The notes: a model not told the origin generated them from the sequence alone. A stretch of DNA of 36,255 bases from Desulfobacteraceae bacterium (GCA_027068085.1 JAMOUQ010000031.1:1-36255), one strand, 5' to 3'. Shown: positions 24,937-35,812, counted from the stretch's first letter. Made by a program: numbers and translations.

Positions 24937-25050
24937 TTAGCCTTGCCGTTGTTTGTGCCTTTTGTTTTCACATATAACCCTTACTACGCCCTTGCGACGC
25001 ACTATTTTGCATTTACTGCAAATCTTTTTTACAGACGCTCTGACCTTCAT
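24937..25050 (-). CDS. rpmJ: 50S ribosomal protein L36
   Basis: A 37-residue zinc-ribbon protein starting [15 protein letters not shown], with ligands Cys11, Cys14, Cys27 and His32. AAGGAG precedes the ATG at 25050. Located between infA and rpsM as is usual. The extra residue relative to the 37-38 normal range is nothing unusual. Confidence 0.96.
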   Translation of the reverse strand: MKVRASVKKICSKCKIVRRKGVVRVICENKRHKQRQG

Positions 25051-25120
25051 CTTTCAAACTCCTTAATCAACCCCGAATCCGGGGGCTGTCCGATGCTATT
25101 CTTCCCGCCTGGCCTGCCAT

Positions 25121-25339
25121 CTATTTCGAACGGTAGGTGATTCGACCGCGGGTCAAATCATATGGCGAAAGCTCGACCGTTACCTTGTCTCCGGGCAAAA
25201 TTTTGATGAAATGCATTCTCATTTTACCGCTTATATGAGCCAGAACCTGGTGTCCGTTTTCAAGCTCCACCTTGAACATGGCATTGGGCAAGGTCTCCAG
25301 AACCGTTCCCTCGACTTTTATGGCTTCTTCTTTCGCCAT
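25121..25339 (-). CDS. infA: Translation initiation factor IF-1
   Basis: 72 residues forming one S1-like OB fold ([22 protein letters not shown], then [30 protein letters not shown]), the standard length. It binds the 30S A site during initiation. GGGGGAGT precedes the ATG at 25339. It follows secY by only 28 bp, so the adk and map genes that often lie here are missing. Confidence 0.98.
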   Translation of the reverse strand: MAKEEAIKVEGTVLETLPNAMFKVELENGHQVLAHISGKMRMHFIKILPGDKVTVELSPYDLTRGRITYRSK

Positions 25340-25367
25340 TACTCCCCCTTATGAGAACTTTGGTTGA

Positions 25368-26681
25368 TCACCGCGTGCGGCTGCGAAACCCGCCCTGCTT
25401 GAGAAATCCCTCATAATGTCTGGTCAGCATATGGGATTCTATCTGCGCGATGGTATCAATGGCCACTCCGACAACGATCAGAAGCGCCGTACCGCCGAAA
25501 TAAAAGGGCACATTGAATTTGGTGATAAGTATCGACGGCAATACGCAGACGGCTGAAACGTAAACGGCACCTCCCAGCGTTATGCGGGTAAGAACGCGGT
25601 CGATGTAATCGGCGGTAGGCTTGCCGGGCCTGATTCCGGGTATATACCCGCCGTTTTTCTTCATGTTTTCAGCCACATCCACCGGATTAAAAGTAACAGC
25701 CGTGTAAAAATAGCAGAAGAAAAAGATGAATCCAACAAACAGGGTCTCATAAATCCAGTTGCCGGGATGCAGCATGCCGGCGATGTTCTGAATCCAGGGA
25801 ACATCCACGAAAGAGCCTATGGTCGCCGGAAACATTATAATGGATGATGCGAAAATCGGCGGGATAACACCCGAAGTGTTTATCTTCAGGGGCAGATGAG
25901 TACTGCGCCCGCCATACATTCGCCTTCCTACGATCCGCTTGGCGTATTGAACCGGTATCCGGCGCTGACCCTGCTCCACGTATATTATGAAAGCCACTAC
26001 CGCGACCATCAGAACCGTGAGGATGACCAGCGCAAAAATATTCATCTCGCCCGTGGACAGGAGCCGAAAGGTGTTGCCGACGGCAGCAGGCATGCGGGCC
26101 ACGATGCCGGCAAAGATTATCAGCGAAATTCCGTTGCCGATACCCCGTTCGGTTATTTGCTCTCCAAGCCACATGATAAAGGCGGTTCCGGCAGTAAAGG
26201 TCAGCACCGTCATCAAGCGGAACCCCCAGCCGGGAAACATGACTATCGGCGCCCCGGAAGGAGAAGACATCCTTTCCAGACCCACGGCTATTCCGAACCC
26301 CTGAATGATACTGAGCAGAATTGTCCCGTAACGCGTGTACTGGGTTATTTTCTTCCGGCCCTGCTCTCCTTCTTTCTGAAGCTGTTCCAGATGGGGTATC
26401 ACGACCGTCAGGAGCTGTAGGATGATGGATGCGCTGATGTAAGGCATTATTCCGAGGGCAAACACCGACATCTGGCGCAGGGCACCACCTGAAAACATAT
26501 TGAAAACACCGAAAATCGTACCCTCGACCTTGTCAAAGAAAGATGCCAACGCCACCGTATCGATCCCCGGGGTCGGCACGTGCACACCGACGCGGTACAC
26601 CGCCAGCAATCCGGCGGTGTAAAGAATTCTCCGCTTCAGTTCCGGTATCTTGAATATGTTTGCCAAACCGCTGCTAACCAT
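25368..26681 (-). CDS. secY: Protein translocase channel subunit SecY
   Basis: 437 residues with ten membrane helices forming the Sec channel. Landmarks: [15 protein letters not shown] (about 77-91), [26 protein letters not shown] in the cytoplasmic loop (about 238-249) and [18 protein letters not shown] (about 349-366). It starts 2 bp after the rplO stop, so the two are translationally coupled as in other spc operons. Confidence 0.98.
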   Translation of the reverse strand: MVSSGLANIFKIPELKRRILYTAGLLAVYRVGVHVPTPGIDTVALASFFDKVEGTIFGVFNMFSGGALRQMSVFALGIMPYISASIILQLLTVVIPHLEQLQKEGEQGRKKITQYTRYGTILLSIIQGFGIAVGLERMSSPSGAPIVMFPGWGFRLMTVLTFTAGTAFIMWLGEQITERGIGNGISLIIFAGIVARMPAAVGNTFRLLSTGEMNIFALVILTVLMVAVVAFIIYVEQGQRRIPVQYAKRIVGRRMYGGRSTHLPLKINTSGVIPPIFASSIIMFPATIGSFVDVPWIQNIAGMLHPGNWIYETLFVGFIFFFCYFYTAVTFNPVDVAENMKKNGGYIPGIRPGKPTADYIDRVLTRITLGGAVYVSAVCVLPSILITKFNVPFYFGGTALLIVVGVAIDTIAQIESHMLTRHYEGFLKQGGFRSRTR

Positions 26682-26683
26682 GA

Positions 26684-27124
26684 TCAGCTCACCTCGATCG
26701 TGCCACCGGCAGCTTCGACCTTTGCCTTTGCACTTTTACTGGCGGCATCGACCTTTATCGTCAATGGCTGTTGCAACTCGCCGTTACCCAGCAGCTTGAT
26801 ACCATCCCTGCGTCCCTTGACCAGGCCGGCCTTTACCAGGACGCTTTCATCCACAGTCGACCCTGCATCGAAACGATTCAGGTCTCTCACATTGATAACG
26901 GCAAAATTCTTCTTGAAAATATTGGTAAACCCCCGCTTGGGCAGCCGGCGGTGAATCGGCATTTGACCGCCCTCGTAACCGGGACGGACACCGCCGCCGG
27001 ACCTGCTGTTGTGTCCTTTGTTGCCCCGGCCGGCGGTCTTTCCCCAACCGGACCCGACACCACGGCCGATCCTCTTTCTGGCCTTACGCGCCCCCTTAGC
27101 AGGTGAGAGCTCATGAAGTTTCAT
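26684..27124 (-). CDS. rplO: 50S ribosomal protein L15
   Basis: 146 residues: [22 protein letters not shown], the glycine/arginine-rich extended part (about 20-55), then a globular domain with GGTIEV at the end. It overlaps rpmD by 14 bp. Confidence 0.97.
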   Translation of the reverse strand: MKLHELSPAKGARKARKRIGRGVGSGWGKTAGRGNKGHNSRSGGGVRPGYEGGQMPIHRRLPKRGFTNIFKKNFAVINVRDLNRFDAGSTVDESVLVKAGLVKGRRDGIKLLGNGELQQPLTIKVDAASKSAKAKVEAAGGTIEVS

Positions 27125-27308
27125 CAGTGATCTCCTCAGCCTTGACCAGATGCGAAACCTTCTCTATCATTCCGCGGATAGCTGGCGTATCTTCAAGTTG
27201 CACAGTTTTGTTCATTTTGGTCAACCCCATGCCTTTCAACACCCTGCGGTGCTTTTCAGGCCTGCCGATCATGCTGCGTACCAGGGTGACGTTTATTTTT
27301 CCTGCCAT
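27111..27308 (-). CDS. rpmD: 50S ribosomal protein L30
   Basis: 65 residues, [29 protein letters not shown]. The ATG at 27308 is preferred to an extension starting at 27335, because AAGGATGGA lies upstream and the family starts here. It lies 10 bp after rpsE and its last 14 bp overlap rplO. Confidence 0.96.
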   Translation of the reverse strand: MAGKINVTLVRSMIGRPEKHRRVLKGMGLTKMNKTVQLEDTPAIRGMIEKVSHLVKAEEITDETS

Positions 27309-27318
27309 TGATCCATCC

Positions 27319-27819
27319 TTACTGAATTTCTTCAACCCGCAGTCCCCGGCGCCGGGCGACAGTCTCTATGCTTTGCAGCTGCCGCAAACCGTCTATGGTC
27401 GCCTTGACAACGTTGTGCGGGTTATTGGTTCCCATGCATTTTGTCAGTATATTCTGAACCCCCACCGCCTCCAGGACCGCTCGCACGGCTCCGCCGGCAA
27501 TAACTCCGGTACCTTCGGAAGCCGGTTTCAGCAGCACGCGTCCGGCACCGAATCTGCCGATGACCTGAAACGGAATGGTCCCTTCCTGAAGGGGCACCTG
27601 GATCATGTTTTTACGGGCTTTTTCAACTCCCTTGCGGATTGCTTCGGGCACTTCCCCGGCTTTGCCCAGACCGAAGCCGACTTGCCCTTCTCCATCGCCT
27701 ACCACCACAATGGCGCTGAAGCTGAAGCGCCGGCCGCCCTTTACCACTTTGGCAACCCGGCTGATGTGCACCACCTTGTCGATTAGCTGGTTTTCGTCTT
27801 GTTGATTTGTTTTGTACAA
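27319..27819 (-). CDS. rpsE: 30S ribosomal protein S5
   Basis: 166 residues: the double-stranded RNA-binding-like N-terminal domain ([27 protein letters not shown]) and the C-terminal domain (about 85-160), involved in decoding fidelity. The start is TTG at 27819 with AGGAGG seven bases upstream; an in-frame TAA lies just before with no ATG between, so the TTG assignment is firm. Confidence 0.97.
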   Translation of the reverse strand: MYKTNQQDENQLIDKVVHISRVAKVVKGGRRFSFSAIVVVGDGEGQVGFGLGKAGEVPEAIRKGVEKARKNMIQVPLQEGTIPFQVIGRFGAGRVLLKPASEGTGVIAGGAVRAVLEAVGVQNILTKCMGTNNPHNVVKATIDGLRQLQSIETVARRRGLRVEEIQ

Positions 27820-27852
27820 GGGATCGCCTCCTTTGCAACCACTTATAATACC

Positions 27853-28221
27853 TTATAATTCAAGTCCGGCTTCCCGTGCGCCGTCCGAAACGGCCTTGAC
27901 CCTGCCGTGATAGAGAAACCCGTTTCTGTCGAAAACAACCTGCTTGATGCCCTTTTCAAGGGCCCGCTTCCCGATGAGCTTACCGACAAAGGCGGCGGCG
28001 GCGACCTTGCTTTCGAACTTGGGTTGTGAACGGACTTCCTTCTCTACCGTCGATGCTGCGGCCAGTGTGCGGCCGTTCACATCGTCGATGATCTGGGCGT
28101 AAATATGCCTGGCACTGCGGAAAACGCTCAGCCGCGGCCTTTCGCTCTTTCCAGAAATCTTTTTCCTTATCCGTGCCTTGCGTTTGATGCGGGCCAGATA
28201 TGTAGGATTAGTCGAACCCAT
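27853..28221 (-). CDS. rplR: 50S ribosomal protein L18
   Basis: 122 residues, 5S rRNA-binding L18. Basic N-terminal tail ([38 protein letters not shown]) and the end block [32 protein letters not shown] precedes the ATG at 28221. Confidence 0.97.
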   Translation of the reverse strand: MGSTNPTYLARIKRKARIRKKISGKSERPRLSVFRSARHIYAQIIDDVNGRTLAAASTVEKEVRSQPKFESKVAAAAFVGKLIGKRALEKGIKQVVFDRNGFLYHGRVKAVSDGAREAGLEL

Positions 28222-28256
28222 TTTAGATCCTCGTTCTTGATTTTTTCAGATCAAAA

Positions 28257-28796
28257 TTACTTGGTTCCAGTCTTGCCGGCCTTGCGCTGAATATGTTCTT
28301 CAGCGTACTTTATTCCTTTACCCTTATACGGCTCGGGCGGCCGCAAGGCGCGTATGGAAGCGGCAGTCTGCCCCAGCACTTGCTTGTCGATCCCCGCCAG
28401 CTTGATGATATTGTTCTTCTCCACCTTGGCCGTCACCCCTTCGGGTAGTGGAAAATCGATTGGATGGGAGTAGCCCAGGTTGAAAAGTATGCTTTTTCCC
28501 TTGGCTTCGGCCCTGTAGCCGATTCCGTTGATTTCGAGAACCCTTTCAAACCCCTTGCTCACACCCACCACCATGTTGTTTACCAGGCTGCGGGTCAACC
28601 CCTGAAGGGCCCTGCTGATACGATTGTCAATGACGGTCTCGACGGTTATCAGGTCTTTTTCTATCTTCAAATTCACTGCGGAATGAATTTCTTGGGTCAG
28701 GGTTCCGTTTTTACCCTTGACCGTAAGCAACCGGTCGTCCAGCCTGATGGTCGTGCCTTCGGGCACGGGTATCGGTTTTTTTCCTACTCGCGACAT
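28257..28796 (-). CDS. rplF: 50S ribosomal protein L6
   Basis: 179 residues with the two L6 repeats; [14 protein letters not shown] start and the C-terminal [19 protein letters not shown] that contacts the sarcin-ricin region. AGAGGTG precedes the ATG at 28796. A 103-bp gap separates it from rpsH. Confidence 0.97.
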   Translation of the reverse strand: MSRVGKKPIPVPEGTTIRLDDRLLTVKGKNGTLTQEIHSAVNLKIEKDLITVETVIDNRISRALQGLTRSLVNNMVVGVSKGFERVLEINGIGYRAEAKGKSILFNLGYSHPIDFPLPEGVTAKVEKNNIIKLAGIDKQVLGQTAASIRALRPPEPYKGKGIKYAEEHIQRKAGKTGTK

Positions 28797-28899
28797 CTTT
28801 CACCTCTGAATTGCCTTGCCCCGGTTGCGAAAATCCCGGGCTGTTTGCTGCTGTTTCCACCAGGAAAAAAAGGACAGCTCTGCTTATTCCATTTCCAGC

Positions 28900-29298
28900 T
28901 TACCAAACAGTACAAAGCAGCTCGCCGCCCACGTTGATCGCACGGGCCTTCTTGTCTGTAAGCACCCCTTTGGAAGTCGACAAGATAGCAATGCCCAGGC
29001 CGTTGTATACCGGCTTGATCTCCTTTGAGTCCACATATACCCGCCGGCTGGGTTTGCTGACCCTCTGGATATCCAAAATGGCATGCTGGTTGTCTTCCGT
29101 ATAGCGAAGATAGATCCTCAGGATGCCCTGCTTGCCGTCCTTGATGAATTTGTAATTGCGGATGTATCCTTCGCTCTTGAGGACTTTCGCTATCTCTGTC
29201 TTCATTTTCGAACCGGGCACATCTACACTGTTGAACTTCGCTTTGCCGGCGTTGCGAATCCGGGTCAGCATGTCCGCTATGGGATCACTCATTGACAT
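28900..29298 (-). CDS. rpsH: 30S ribosomal protein S8
   Basis: 132 residues, starting [17 protein letters not shown], ending [34 protein letters not shown]8 binds central-domain 16S rRNA and, in E. coli, its own spc mRNA. Start at 29298 chosen: GGAG lies seven bases upstream. An ATG two codons later and a TTG at 29316 are alternatives. Confidence 0.96.
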   Translation of the reverse strand: MSMSDPIADMLTRIRNAGKAKFNSVDVPGSKMKTEIAKVLKSEGYIRNYKFIKDGKQGILRIYLRYTEDNQHAILDIQRVSKPSRRVYVDSKEIKPVYNGLGIAILSTSKGVLTDKKARAINVGGELLCTVW

Positions 29299-29372
29299 GG
29301 GCTCTCTCCGTATCAATTTGCGGCCGGTCTTTCCGGTTGCGGCCGAACCGCTTTAATTACTTCCTAAAATTT

Positions 29373-29558
29373 TTACCAGCTTGACTTGGTCACCCCTGGC
29401 AGTTTGCCCTGTGATGCCATGGTTCGGAAACAGATGCGGCACAGCCCGAATTTCCTCAGAAACCCTCGCGGTCTGCCGCATATCGGACACCGGTTATAGG
29501 CTCGCACCTTGAATTTTGGTTTACGTCTCGCCTTAATCCGTAATGCTGTTCTGGCCAA
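29373..29558 (-). CDS. rpsN: 30S ribosomal protein S14, zinc-ribbon (short) form
   Basis: 61 residues, exactly the family length for the zinc form. Zinc ligands Cys24, Cys27, Cys40 and Cys43. The start is TTG at 29558, giving MARTALRIK, with AGGAGG five bases upstream; a GTG one codon earlier (29561) sits too close to the ribosome site. C-terminal LPGVTKSSW is typical. Confidence 0.95.
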   Translation of the reverse strand: MARTALRIKARRKPKFKVRAYNRCPICGRPRGFLRKFGLCRICFRTMASQGKLPGVTKSSW

Positions 29559-29587
29559 CACAACCTCCTTGAATTGCCTTCAAGCCT

Positions 29588-30127
29588 TTATTTCCTGAAT
29601 GGCATACCCATCAGTTTCAGCAGCTCCCGCCCTTCCTCATCGGTTCCGGCGGTAGTGACGATACTGATATTCATTCCCTTGATCTTGTCGATCTTGTCAT
29701 AATCTACTTCAGGGAAAATAATGTGCTCCTTTATCCCCAGCGAATAATTTCCGGCACCATCGAAGGCCTTGGGCGATATACCCCGGAAATCACGCACACG
29801 CGGCAGGGCGATGTTGACCAGCTTCTGATAAAAATCATACATTTTGCGCCGCCGCAATGTAACCATACACCCGATGGGCATTCCGGCCCTCAGCTTGAAG
29901 GCCGCTATCGATTTTTTGGCGCGGGTTATCACCGGCTTCTGGCCCGCAATGGCCATCAGTTCTTCAACAGCCCCGTCAAGAACCTTTATATTCTGGATTG
30001 CTTCGCCCAGCCCCATGTTGAGAACGATCTTATCAAGACGGGGAATCTGCATCCGGTTCTTGTACCCGAACTTTTCTTTGAGTTTCGGGACTACCTGCTC
30101 TTCATAGAAAGATTTCAACTGTGACAT
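29588..30127 (-). CDS. rplE: 50S ribosomal protein L5
   Basis: 179 residues, 5S rRNA-binding L5 of the central protuberance: [22 protein letters not shown], then [28 protein letters not shown] and the final [27 protein letters not shown] precedes the ATG at 30127. Confidence 0.97.
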   Translation of the reverse strand: MSQLKSFYEEQVVPKLKEKFGYKNRMQIPRLDKIVLNMGLGEAIQNIKVLDGAVEELMAIAGQKPVITRAKKSIAAFKLRAGMPIGCMVTLRRRKMYDFYQKLVNIALPRVRDFRGISPKAFDGAGNYSLGIKEHIIFPEVDYDKIDKIKGMNISIVTTAGTDEEGRELLKLMGMPFRK

Positions 30128-30165
30128 TCCAATCCTCCGGAGTACACGTATCTGTCACGCGCTCC

Positions 30166-30495
30166 CTAGGCGTCGATTATTTCGTTACACTTGCGGCAAA
30201 CCCGCACCTTCTTGCCGTCATCGAGCCTTTGCATCTTGATCCTGATGGGCGCAACGCACTTGTCGCACATCAGCATTACGTTCGACCAATGAATCGGCGC
30301 TTCGCTCTCTATGATTCCGCCCTGTCTGTTTTGCATGTTGGGCCGGCTATGCCTTTTGACGATATTGATGTTTTCCACCAACACCCGCTGCTTCTTGCGA
30401 TCGACTTTGATGATTTTGCCGATTTTTCCCTTGTCCTTACCGGCAATCACTTTGACCTTGTCGTCCTTTTTCAGATGGCATTTTTGTCGCATCAT
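30166..30495 (-). CDS. rplX: 50S ribosomal protein L24
   Basis: 109 residues. A KOW motif ([18 protein letters not shown], 11-28) starts the protein; a second half carries paired cysteines Cys77-Cys80 and Cys100-Cys103, as in many bacterial L24 proteins, possibly a metal site. The tandem ATG ATG at 30495/30492 makes the exact start uncertain by one residue; GGAG lies nine bases before the first. Confidence 0.95.
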   Translation of the reverse strand: MMRQKCHLKKDDKVKVIAGKDKGKIGKIIKVDRKKQRVLVENINIVKRHSRPNMQNRQGGIIESEAPIHWSNVMLMCDKCVAPIRIKMQRLDDGKKVRVCRKCNEIIDA

Positions 30496-30521
30496 GGGAC
30501 AGTACTCCAATGATTCCGTAT

Positions 30522-30890
30522 TTATAGTACTTCCGGCGCCAGCGAAACGATCTTCATGAAACGCTTGGCCCGCAGCTCGCGTGCCACCGGACCGAAAATG
30601 CGTGTGCCCAGCGGTTCACGCTGATTGTTTATGAGCACCGCGCTGTTATCGTCGAAGCGGATGTATGATCCATCCGGCCTGCGGATCTCTTTCTTGGTTC
30701 GCACCACTACCGCCTTGTGGACATCGCCTTTTTTTACCTTGGCATTCGGTATGGCATCCTTAACCGAAACCACGATGATGTCACCGATACTGGCATATCT
30801 CCGCTTCGATCCACCCAGGACCTTTATGCAATACAGAACACGGGCACCGGAATTGTCGGCTACGGTCAATTTGGTCTCTGCCTGAATCAT
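30522..30890 (-). CDS. rplN: 50S ribosomal protein L14
   Basis: 122 residues, full family length: [33 protein letters not shown] and [14 protein letters not shown]14 lies at the subunit interface. AAGGA precedes the ATG at 30890 by ten bases. Confidence 0.98.
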   Translation of the reverse strand: MIQAETKLTVADNSGARVLYCIKVLGGSKRRYASIGDIIVVSVKDAIPNAKVKKGDVHKAVVVRTKKEIRRPDGSYIRFDDNSAVLINNQREPLGTRIFGPVARELRAKRFMKIVSLAPEVL

Positions 30891-30910
30891 TTTCTGTTAT
30901 CCTTCTGGTT

Positions 30911-31177
30911 CTAGAGGGCTTTTTCCACGATCTTGCTAACCCGCCAACGCTTCGTCTTGCTCAACGGACGTGACTCGGTGATCAATACCTTGTCGCCGAT
31001 GCTGCATGCATTTTCCTTGTCATGAGCGATGAATTTGTTCCGGCGACGAATGTACTTTTTATACAATGGATGCTTTACCAACCGCTCCACCTGCACCACC
31101 ACGGTCTTATCCATCTTGTTGCTCACGATTGTGCCGATAACCTGTCTTTTCATGCCACGTTTTTTCATAGCCGCCAT
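30911..31177 (-). CDS. rpsQ: 30S ribosomal protein S17
   Basis: 88 residues with an OB fold: [37 protein letters not shown] and [18 protein letters not shown]. The start codon overlaps the rpmC stop (TAATG) and has no good ribosome site of its own, so it is probably translated by coupling. In-frame ATGs at codons 4 and 9 are less likely alternatives. Confidence 0.95.
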   Translation of the reverse strand: MAAMKKRGMKRQVIGTIVSNKMDKTVVVQVERLVKHPLYKKYIRRRNKFIAHDKENACSIGDKVLITESRPLSKTKRWRVSKIVEKAL

Positions 31178-31386
31178 TACTCGCTAGTCGGTGTTTTGTT
31201 GAGCTCAACTTCCCTCAGGACTGTTTTGAGCCGGGCTATATCCCTACGGGTCTGCTTGATCCTGCTGGTATTTTCCAGCTGTCCCACTCCGTGCTGAAAG
31301 CGAAGGTTGAACAACTCCTGTTGTAAATCCACTACCTTCTGCTGCATGTCTTCAGGGGTCATTTCCCTAATTTCACTTGCTTTCAT
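31177..31386 (-). CDS. rpmC: 50S ribosomal protein L29
   Basis: 69 residues, two-helix L29 near the exit tunnel: [31 protein letters not shown] and the [19 protein letters not shown] block. Its start overlaps the rplP stop in a TGATG. Confidence 0.96.
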   Translation of the reverse strand: MKASEIREMTPEDMQQKVVDLQQELFNLRFQHGVGQLENTSRIKQTRRDIARLKTVLREVELNKTPTSE

Positions 31387-31799
31387 CAGACTTCGCTCCT
31401 CTCAACGAACTTTGTTTTAATCGGAAGCTTGTGAGAAGCAAGACGGAGTGCTTCCTTGGCCATTTCCCTGGAAACCCCGGACATTTCATAGAGAATGCGT
31501 CCCGGCTTGATCACGGCCACCCATCCTTCAGGAGAGCCTTTGCCTTTTCCCATTCGCACTTCAGCCGGTTTCTTGGTTATTGGCTTATCCGGGAAAATGC
31601 GAATCCAGATCTTTCCGCCACGCTTTACATGGCGTGTCATGGCGATACGGGCAGCCTCGATCTGCTTGGCCGTCAGCCAGCCGCGGTCGATTGCCTTAAG
31701 TCCGAATTCACCGAAATTCAAGTTGCATCCCCGCCGGGCGACACCCCTCATTTTCCCTTTCTGGCGTTTACGATATTTGACTTTTTTAGGGCTCAGCAT
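31386..31799 (-). CDS. rplP: 50S ribosomal protein L16
   Basis: 137 residues, [19 protein letters not shown], with [26 protein letters not shown] near the A-site finger. GGAG precedes the ATG at 31799 by eleven bases. The 116-bp gap before it, after rpsC, can fold GGACGCCGTCC locally and has no gene. Confidence 0.97.
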   Translation of the reverse strand: MLSPKKVKYRKRQKGKMRGVARRGCNLNFGEFGLKAIDRGWLTAKQIEAARIAMTRHVKRGGKIWIRIFPDKPITKKPAEVRMGKGKGSPEGWVAVIKPGRILYEMSGVSREMAKEALRLASHKLPIKTKFVERSEV

Positions 31800-31915
31800 G
31801 ACTTCACGTCTCCTGCTTCCATACTTTTTTCTGGACGGCGTCCGGCGTTGTCATCAATTACACGGTCCTGGCTCGTACTGCCGCGGGGTTACTCCGCCGG
31901 GGTGCCTTTTTTGCC

Positions 31916-32566
31916 TTATTTCCCGATCTCGTTCTTTTCCTTTTTCAGGATCTCACCTTTGAAAATAAAAACCTTTACGCCGATAACTCCGTAAGTCGTT
32001 TTGGCCTCGATGAAACCATAATCGATATCGGCCCTCAGGGTATGCAGGGGGACCCTGCCTTCCCGGTACCATTCGGTACGGGCCATTTCAGCCCCGCCAA
32101 GCCGTCCGGAGCAAATTATCTTGATGCCCTGGGCGCCGAATCTCAGGGCCGAAGACACCGCTCTTTTCATGGCCCGGCGGAAAGCGACCCGCCGTTCGAT
32201 CTGGAGGGCGACGTTTTCAGCAACCAGTTGGGCGTCTATTTCCGGCTTGCGGACTTCCTGGATATCGATCAGCACTTCCTGGGTAACCATCTTCTCCAGT
32301 TCTGATCTCAGCCTCTCGATCTCCACGCCCTTTTTGCCGATGACGATTCCGGGCCGGGCGGTGAAGATTCTCAGGCGGATTCTTTTAGCCGATCTTTCTA
32401 TCTCTATCCGCGAGATTCCGGCGTGATAAAGCTTGTTCTTGATGAACTTGCGGATCTTGTAGTCTTCGTAGATATAGTCCGCGTATTTCTTATCAGCGTA
32501 CCACCGGGATTCCCAGGTTTTGACAATTCCTAATCTCAAACCGATCGGATTGACTTTCTGGCCCAA
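31916..32566 (-). CDS. rpsC: 30S ribosomal protein S3
   Basis: 216 residues. The type II KH domain (about 40-108) has the GxxG loop within [11 protein letters not shown], and the C-terminal domain has [32 protein letters not shown]3 lines the mRNA entry channel. The start is TTG at 32566 (MGQKVNPIG is the invariant family start); AGGAGG lies seven bases upstream and an in-frame TAA precedes with no ATG between. Confidence 0.97.
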   Translation of the reverse strand: MGQKVNPIGLRLGIVKTWESRWYADKKYADYIYEDYKIRKFIKNKLYHAGISRIEIERSAKRIRLRIFTARPGIVIGKKGVEIERLRSELEKMVTQEVLIDIQEVRKPEIDAQLVAENVALQIERRVAFRRAMKRAVSSALRFGAQGIKIICSGRLGGAEMARTEWYREGRVPLHTLRADIDYGFIEAKTTYGVIGVKVFIFKGEILKKEKNEIGK

Positions 32567-32581
32567 ACTGTTCCCTCCTTT

Positions 32582-32920
32582 TTAGACCGATTCTTCTGCC
32601 AGAACGACGGTAATGTGACTGGTCCTTTTCAAAATTCTCGTTCCGCGCCCCCTGGCCCTGGCCCGATAACGCTTTAGCATTGGACCTCGATCCACGATTA
32701 AATTCTTGACCACCAGCAGATCAACATCCAGATTCATGTTGTTGTCGGCGTTGGCCGCAGCCGAACGTATCGTCTTTTCGACGATACCGGCACCCTTCTG
32801 GGGCATGAACCTCAGAATCTGTAAGGCTTTCTCTACCGGTTTACCCTTGACGGCATCAGCAAGCATCCGCACTTTCTGCGGCGAAATGCGCACGTACTTG
32901 GTTACGGCTTTAACCTCCAT
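32582..32920 (-). CDS. rplV: 50S ribosomal protein L22
   Basis: 112 residues. The hairpin that lines the exit tunnel is the [26 protein letters not shown] stretch (about 77-102, only its ends matter here); start [18 protein letters not shown]. The ATG at 32920 has GGAG eleven bases upstream. Confidence 0.97.
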   Translation of the reverse strand: MEVKAVTKYVRISPQKVRMLADAVKGKPVEKALQILRFMPQKGAGIVEKTIRSAAANADNNMNLDVDLLVVKNLIVDRGPMLKRYRARARGRGTRILKRTSHITVVLAEESV

Positions 32921-32946
32921 CGGCTCTAGCTCTCCTTACCTTGCGG

Positions 32947-33225
32947 TTACTTCCTCTTCGATTTCTTGTCGGCGGCGTGACCATAGTATGTGCGTGTCGG
33001 AGAAAATTCGCCGAGCTTGTGGCCGACCATGTTCTCGGTTACGAAAACCGGAATAAACTTTCTTCCGTTGTGCACCGCCAAAGTTATGCCGACCATCTCC
33101 GGCACAATGGTCGATCTGCGCGACCATGTCTTGATCACCCTGTTGCTGCGCGTCTCCTGCGCCGCAAGAACCTTCTTCATCAGTTTGGGAGCGATATAAG
33201 GTCCTTTTTTCAACGAACGTGGCAT
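32947..33225 (-). CDS. rpsS: 30S ribosomal protein S19
   Basis: 92 residues, [18 protein letters not shown], with [21 protein letters not shown]. It lies in the 30S head beside S13. AGGAGGCGTT precedes the ATG at 33225. 71 bp after rplB and 26 bp before rplV. Confidence 0.98.
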   Translation of the reverse strand: MPRSLKKGPYIAPKLMKKVLAAQETRSNRVIKTWSRRSTIVPEMVGITLAVHNGRKFIPVFVTENMVGHKLGEFSPTRTYYGHAADKKSKRK

Positions 33226-33296
33226 AACGCCTCCTGCTTAAGATCACTTTCCGGGTCGTCAAACTGGCTTAACGAATCTTTTCTGCGCCATGGCGC

Positions 33297-34124
33297 CTAT
33301 TTCTTGTACCTGCGTTTCACGATATACTTGTCAGTTTGCTTGTTCTTACGGGTACGGTATCCCTTGGTCGGCCAACCCCACGGCGAGCACGGATGACGGC
33401 CGCCGGACGAACGTCCTTCGCCGCCGCCCATGGGATGATCGACCGGATTCATGGCCACTCCCCTGACCTTGGGCCTGCGGCCCAGCCATCTGGAACGGCC
33501 TGCCTTGCCGATGGAAAGGTTTTCATGGTTCACGTTGCCCAGCTGCCCGACCGTTGCCTTGCAGCGCAGCAGCACCATGCGGACTTCTCCCGACGGCAGT
33601 TTTACCAGGGCATACCTGTCTTCCTTGGCCATGAGCTGGGCGTAAGTCCCGGCACTGCGCACAATCTGGCCGCCCTTGCCCAGCTTCAGCTCGATGTTGT
33701 GAATATGGGTTCCAAGAGGAATATTTGAAAGCGGCAGCGCGTTGCCCGGCTTTATGTCGGCATCCGGACCGGACATCACCGTATCTCCCACATTCAGGTT
33801 GAGCGGAGCCAGGATGTAACGCTTTTCTCCATCTGCGTAATGAAGCAGAGCGATCCTGGCGCTGCGGTTCGGATCGTATTCTATCGATGCGACCTTGGCC
33901 GGGATGCCGTCCTTGTCCCGCTTGAAATCTATTATCCGGTAGTAGCGCTTATGCCCGCCGCCCCGCCTGCGGCTGGTAATCCGGCCATTGTTGTTACGGC
34001 CGCCGCTCTTTTTCATGATCCTGATCAGGCTCTTCTCCGGTGCGGTCTTGGTAATCTCGTCGAACGTCGAATAGGTCTGAAACCTCCGTCCGGGTGAAGT
34101 CGGGTTGACTCTTTTTACTGCCAT
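33297..34124 (-). CDS. rplB: 50S ribosomal protein L2
   Basis: 275 residues with OB and SH3-like domains and the C-terminal [18 protein letters not shown] block. His230 (VDHP) corresponds to the histidine important for peptidyl transfer in E. coli L2; the second His of the DHPH motif is Met here. The ATG at 34124 ([12 protein letters not shown]) is preferred over a TTG at 34139; GGGAG lies ten bases upstream. Confidence 0.97.
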   Translation of the reverse strand: MAVKRVNPTSPGRRFQTYSTFDEITKTAPEKSLIRIMKKSGGRNNNGRITSRRRGGGHKRYYRIIDFKRDKDGIPAKVASIEYDPNRSARIALLHYADGEKRYILAPLNLNVGDTVMSGPDADIKPGNALPLSNIPLGTHIHNIELKLGKGGQIVRSAGTYAQLMAKEDRYALVKLPSGEVRMVLLRCKATVGQLGNVNHENLSIGKAGRSRWLGRRPKVRGVAMNPVDHPMGGGEGRSSGGRHPCSPWGWPTKGYRTRKNKQTDKYIVKRRYKK

Positions 34125-34181
34125 GATCTTAGCTCCCAAGCTCTATTTATACTCAGCACTTCAGTGCACAAACTTTTTAAT

Positions 34182-34469
34182 CTAGGCTCCCTCGAAAAAG
34201 TCGATCTTTTCGCCAGGTGCCAAGGTAACGATCGCCTTTTTCCAGTTCTTCCTTTGACCGAGAATCCTTCCCCGTCGTTTTATTTTACCCTTCATGTTCA
34301 TTGTGCGCGTGGAGAGTACTTTCACTCCGAAAATCTGCTCTATCGCCCGCTGGATCTCGATTCGATTAGCCCGCGGGTCCACTTCGAAAGTGAGCTGATT
34401 GTATTTTTCTTTCTGAATCGTGGTCTTTTCGGTCAAAAGAGGCCTTTTGATAATATCGTATTGAATCAT
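34182..34469 (-). CDS. rplW: 50S ribosomal protein L23
   Basis: 95 residues, tunnel-exit protein that docks trigger factor and [15 protein letters not shown] and [24 protein letters not shown]. Its start overlaps the rplD stop in an ATGA. Confidence 0.97.
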   Translation of the reverse strand: MIQYDIIKRPLLTEKTTIQKEKYNQLTFEVDPRANRIEIQRAIEQIFGVKVLSTRTMNMKGKIKRRGRILGQRKNWKKAIVTLAPGEKIDFFEGA

Positions 34470-35089
34470 TGCCCAAGCCTCCCTTCCAGCGCCCTGACTA
34501 CCGGTTCGAGCAATACCAGCTTTTCGTACTTCAGAACGTCGTAAACGTTCAGTCCTTCCTGCCGCAAAACTTTGACGCCCTTGACGTTACGAGAAGACAG
34601 TTCCAGGTTCTCGTTCTTCTGATCGGTTACTATCAGCGCGTTGCCGGCGTCAATATTCTCGATGGCTCTGACGAAATCCTTCGTCTTGATTCTTTCCATC
34701 TCAAAGCTGTCGAGCACCACGAGTTCTTTCGATGCCAGTTTGCTGCTCAACGCCATTTTCAGCGCAAGACGCTTCATCTTCTTCGGCACCTTTTTCTCAT
34801 GGGAACGGGGCGAGGGACCGAAAACGACGCCGCCTCCCCTCAGAATCGGAGACTTGATATCACCCTTACGGGCCCGCCCGGTACCTTTCTGGCGATAAAG
34901 CTTCCTCGTGCTGCCCTTGACATCGGAACGTCTCTTGACAGAGGCCGTGCCTGCTCTTCTGCCCGCCAACTGTGCAATCACCACCTGATGAAGCACCGCA
35001 GGTTTCACTTCGATATCGAAAATCGCCTCAGGCAACTCCGTTTCCGACACCTTCTCACCGTTTATATTGATAACCTCTACAGTTGCCAT
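34466..35089 (-). CDS. rplD: 50S ribosomal protein L4
   Basis: 207 residues. The long loop that reaches the exit tunnel (about 58-105) has [18 protein letters not shown] and [20 protein letters not shown]. The ATG at 35089 (MATVEVINI) is chosen over a GTG at 35101, with GAGGAAGA upstream. In E. coli L4 represses the S10 operon; the leader for that would be outside this window. Confidence 0.97.
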   Translation of the reverse strand: MATVEVININGEKVSETELPEAIFDIEVKPAVLHQVVIAQLAGRRAGTASVKRRSDVKGSTRKLYRQKGTGRARKGDIKSPILRGGGVVFGPSPRSHEKKVPKKMKRLALKMALSSKLASKELVVLDSFEMERIKTKDFVRAIENIDAGNALIVTDQKNENLELSSRNVKGVKVLRQEGLNVYDVLKYEKLVLLEPVVRALEGRLGQ

Positions 35090-35179
35090 ATTCTTCCTCA
35101 CCAGGTCATTGGCCTTGAGCGGAGCAATTCAGCCGGGCTACGCATCAATCCGCGGCAGTCACCGATCCACAAGCCAGGC

Positions 35180-35812
35180 CTATTTGGCAAATTTCACTTT
35201 CTTGATGGTCACCAGGCCTTCCCGGTGTCCCGGAACCGCGCCCTTCAACATTATAAGGTTCTCTTCGGGTCGTATATCGATAACTTCGAGATTGCGAACC
35301 GTCTTCCTGGCCGCTCCGTACCTGCCGGGCAGTTTTTTGCCCTTGATCACCTTGGCAGGGTAGGCGCTGCAACCGATTGATCCTGGAATACGATGGGATT
35401 TGCTTCCATGTGTTTTTCTGCCGCCACCGAAACCGTGCCTTTTCATGACCCCCGAGAAACCGCGCCCCTTGGTGGTACCAACGACATCTACTTTTTCGCC
35501 CACCTTGAAGATCTCCGGCCCCACGGTCTGCCCCAGAGAGAAGGCTTCCGGATCATCGACAGCCACTTCTTTCAGATAGGCGAAGCATACTCCGCCGCTT
35601 TGCTTGAAATGGCCCTGGAGAGGCTTGGTGACCCTGCTCTTTTTCTTCTCTCCGAACCCGATCTGCAGGGCGTTGTATCCGTCTTTCGCCTCTGTCTTTA
35701 TCTGGGTTACGACACACGGCCCGGCCTGGATAACCGTTACCGGGACATAGCGGCCGTCGGATGTAAAAATACCCGTCATGCCCAGTTTTTTACCGATCAG
35801 TCCTTTACTCAT
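35180..35812 (-). CDS. rplC: 50S ribosomal protein L3
   Basis: 210 residues, [16 protein letters not shown], with the loop [21 protein letters not shown] reaching toward the peptidyl transferase centre. The Gln methylated by PrmB in E. coli (GSIGQ) is replaced by Cys (GSIGCS), so that modification is not expected here. 18 bp after rpsJ and 90 bp before rplD. Confidence 0.97.
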   Translation of the reverse strand: MSKGLIGKKLGMTGIFTSDGRYVPVTVIQAGPCVVTQIKTEAKDGYNALQIGFGEKKKSRVTKPLQGHFKQSGGVCFAYLKEVAVDDPEAFSLGQTVGPEIFKVGEKVDVVGTTKGRGFSGVMKRHGFGGGRKTHGSKSHRIPGSIGCSAYPAKVIKGKKLPGRYGAARKTVRNLEVIDIRPEENLIMLKGAVPGHREGLVTIKKVKFAK

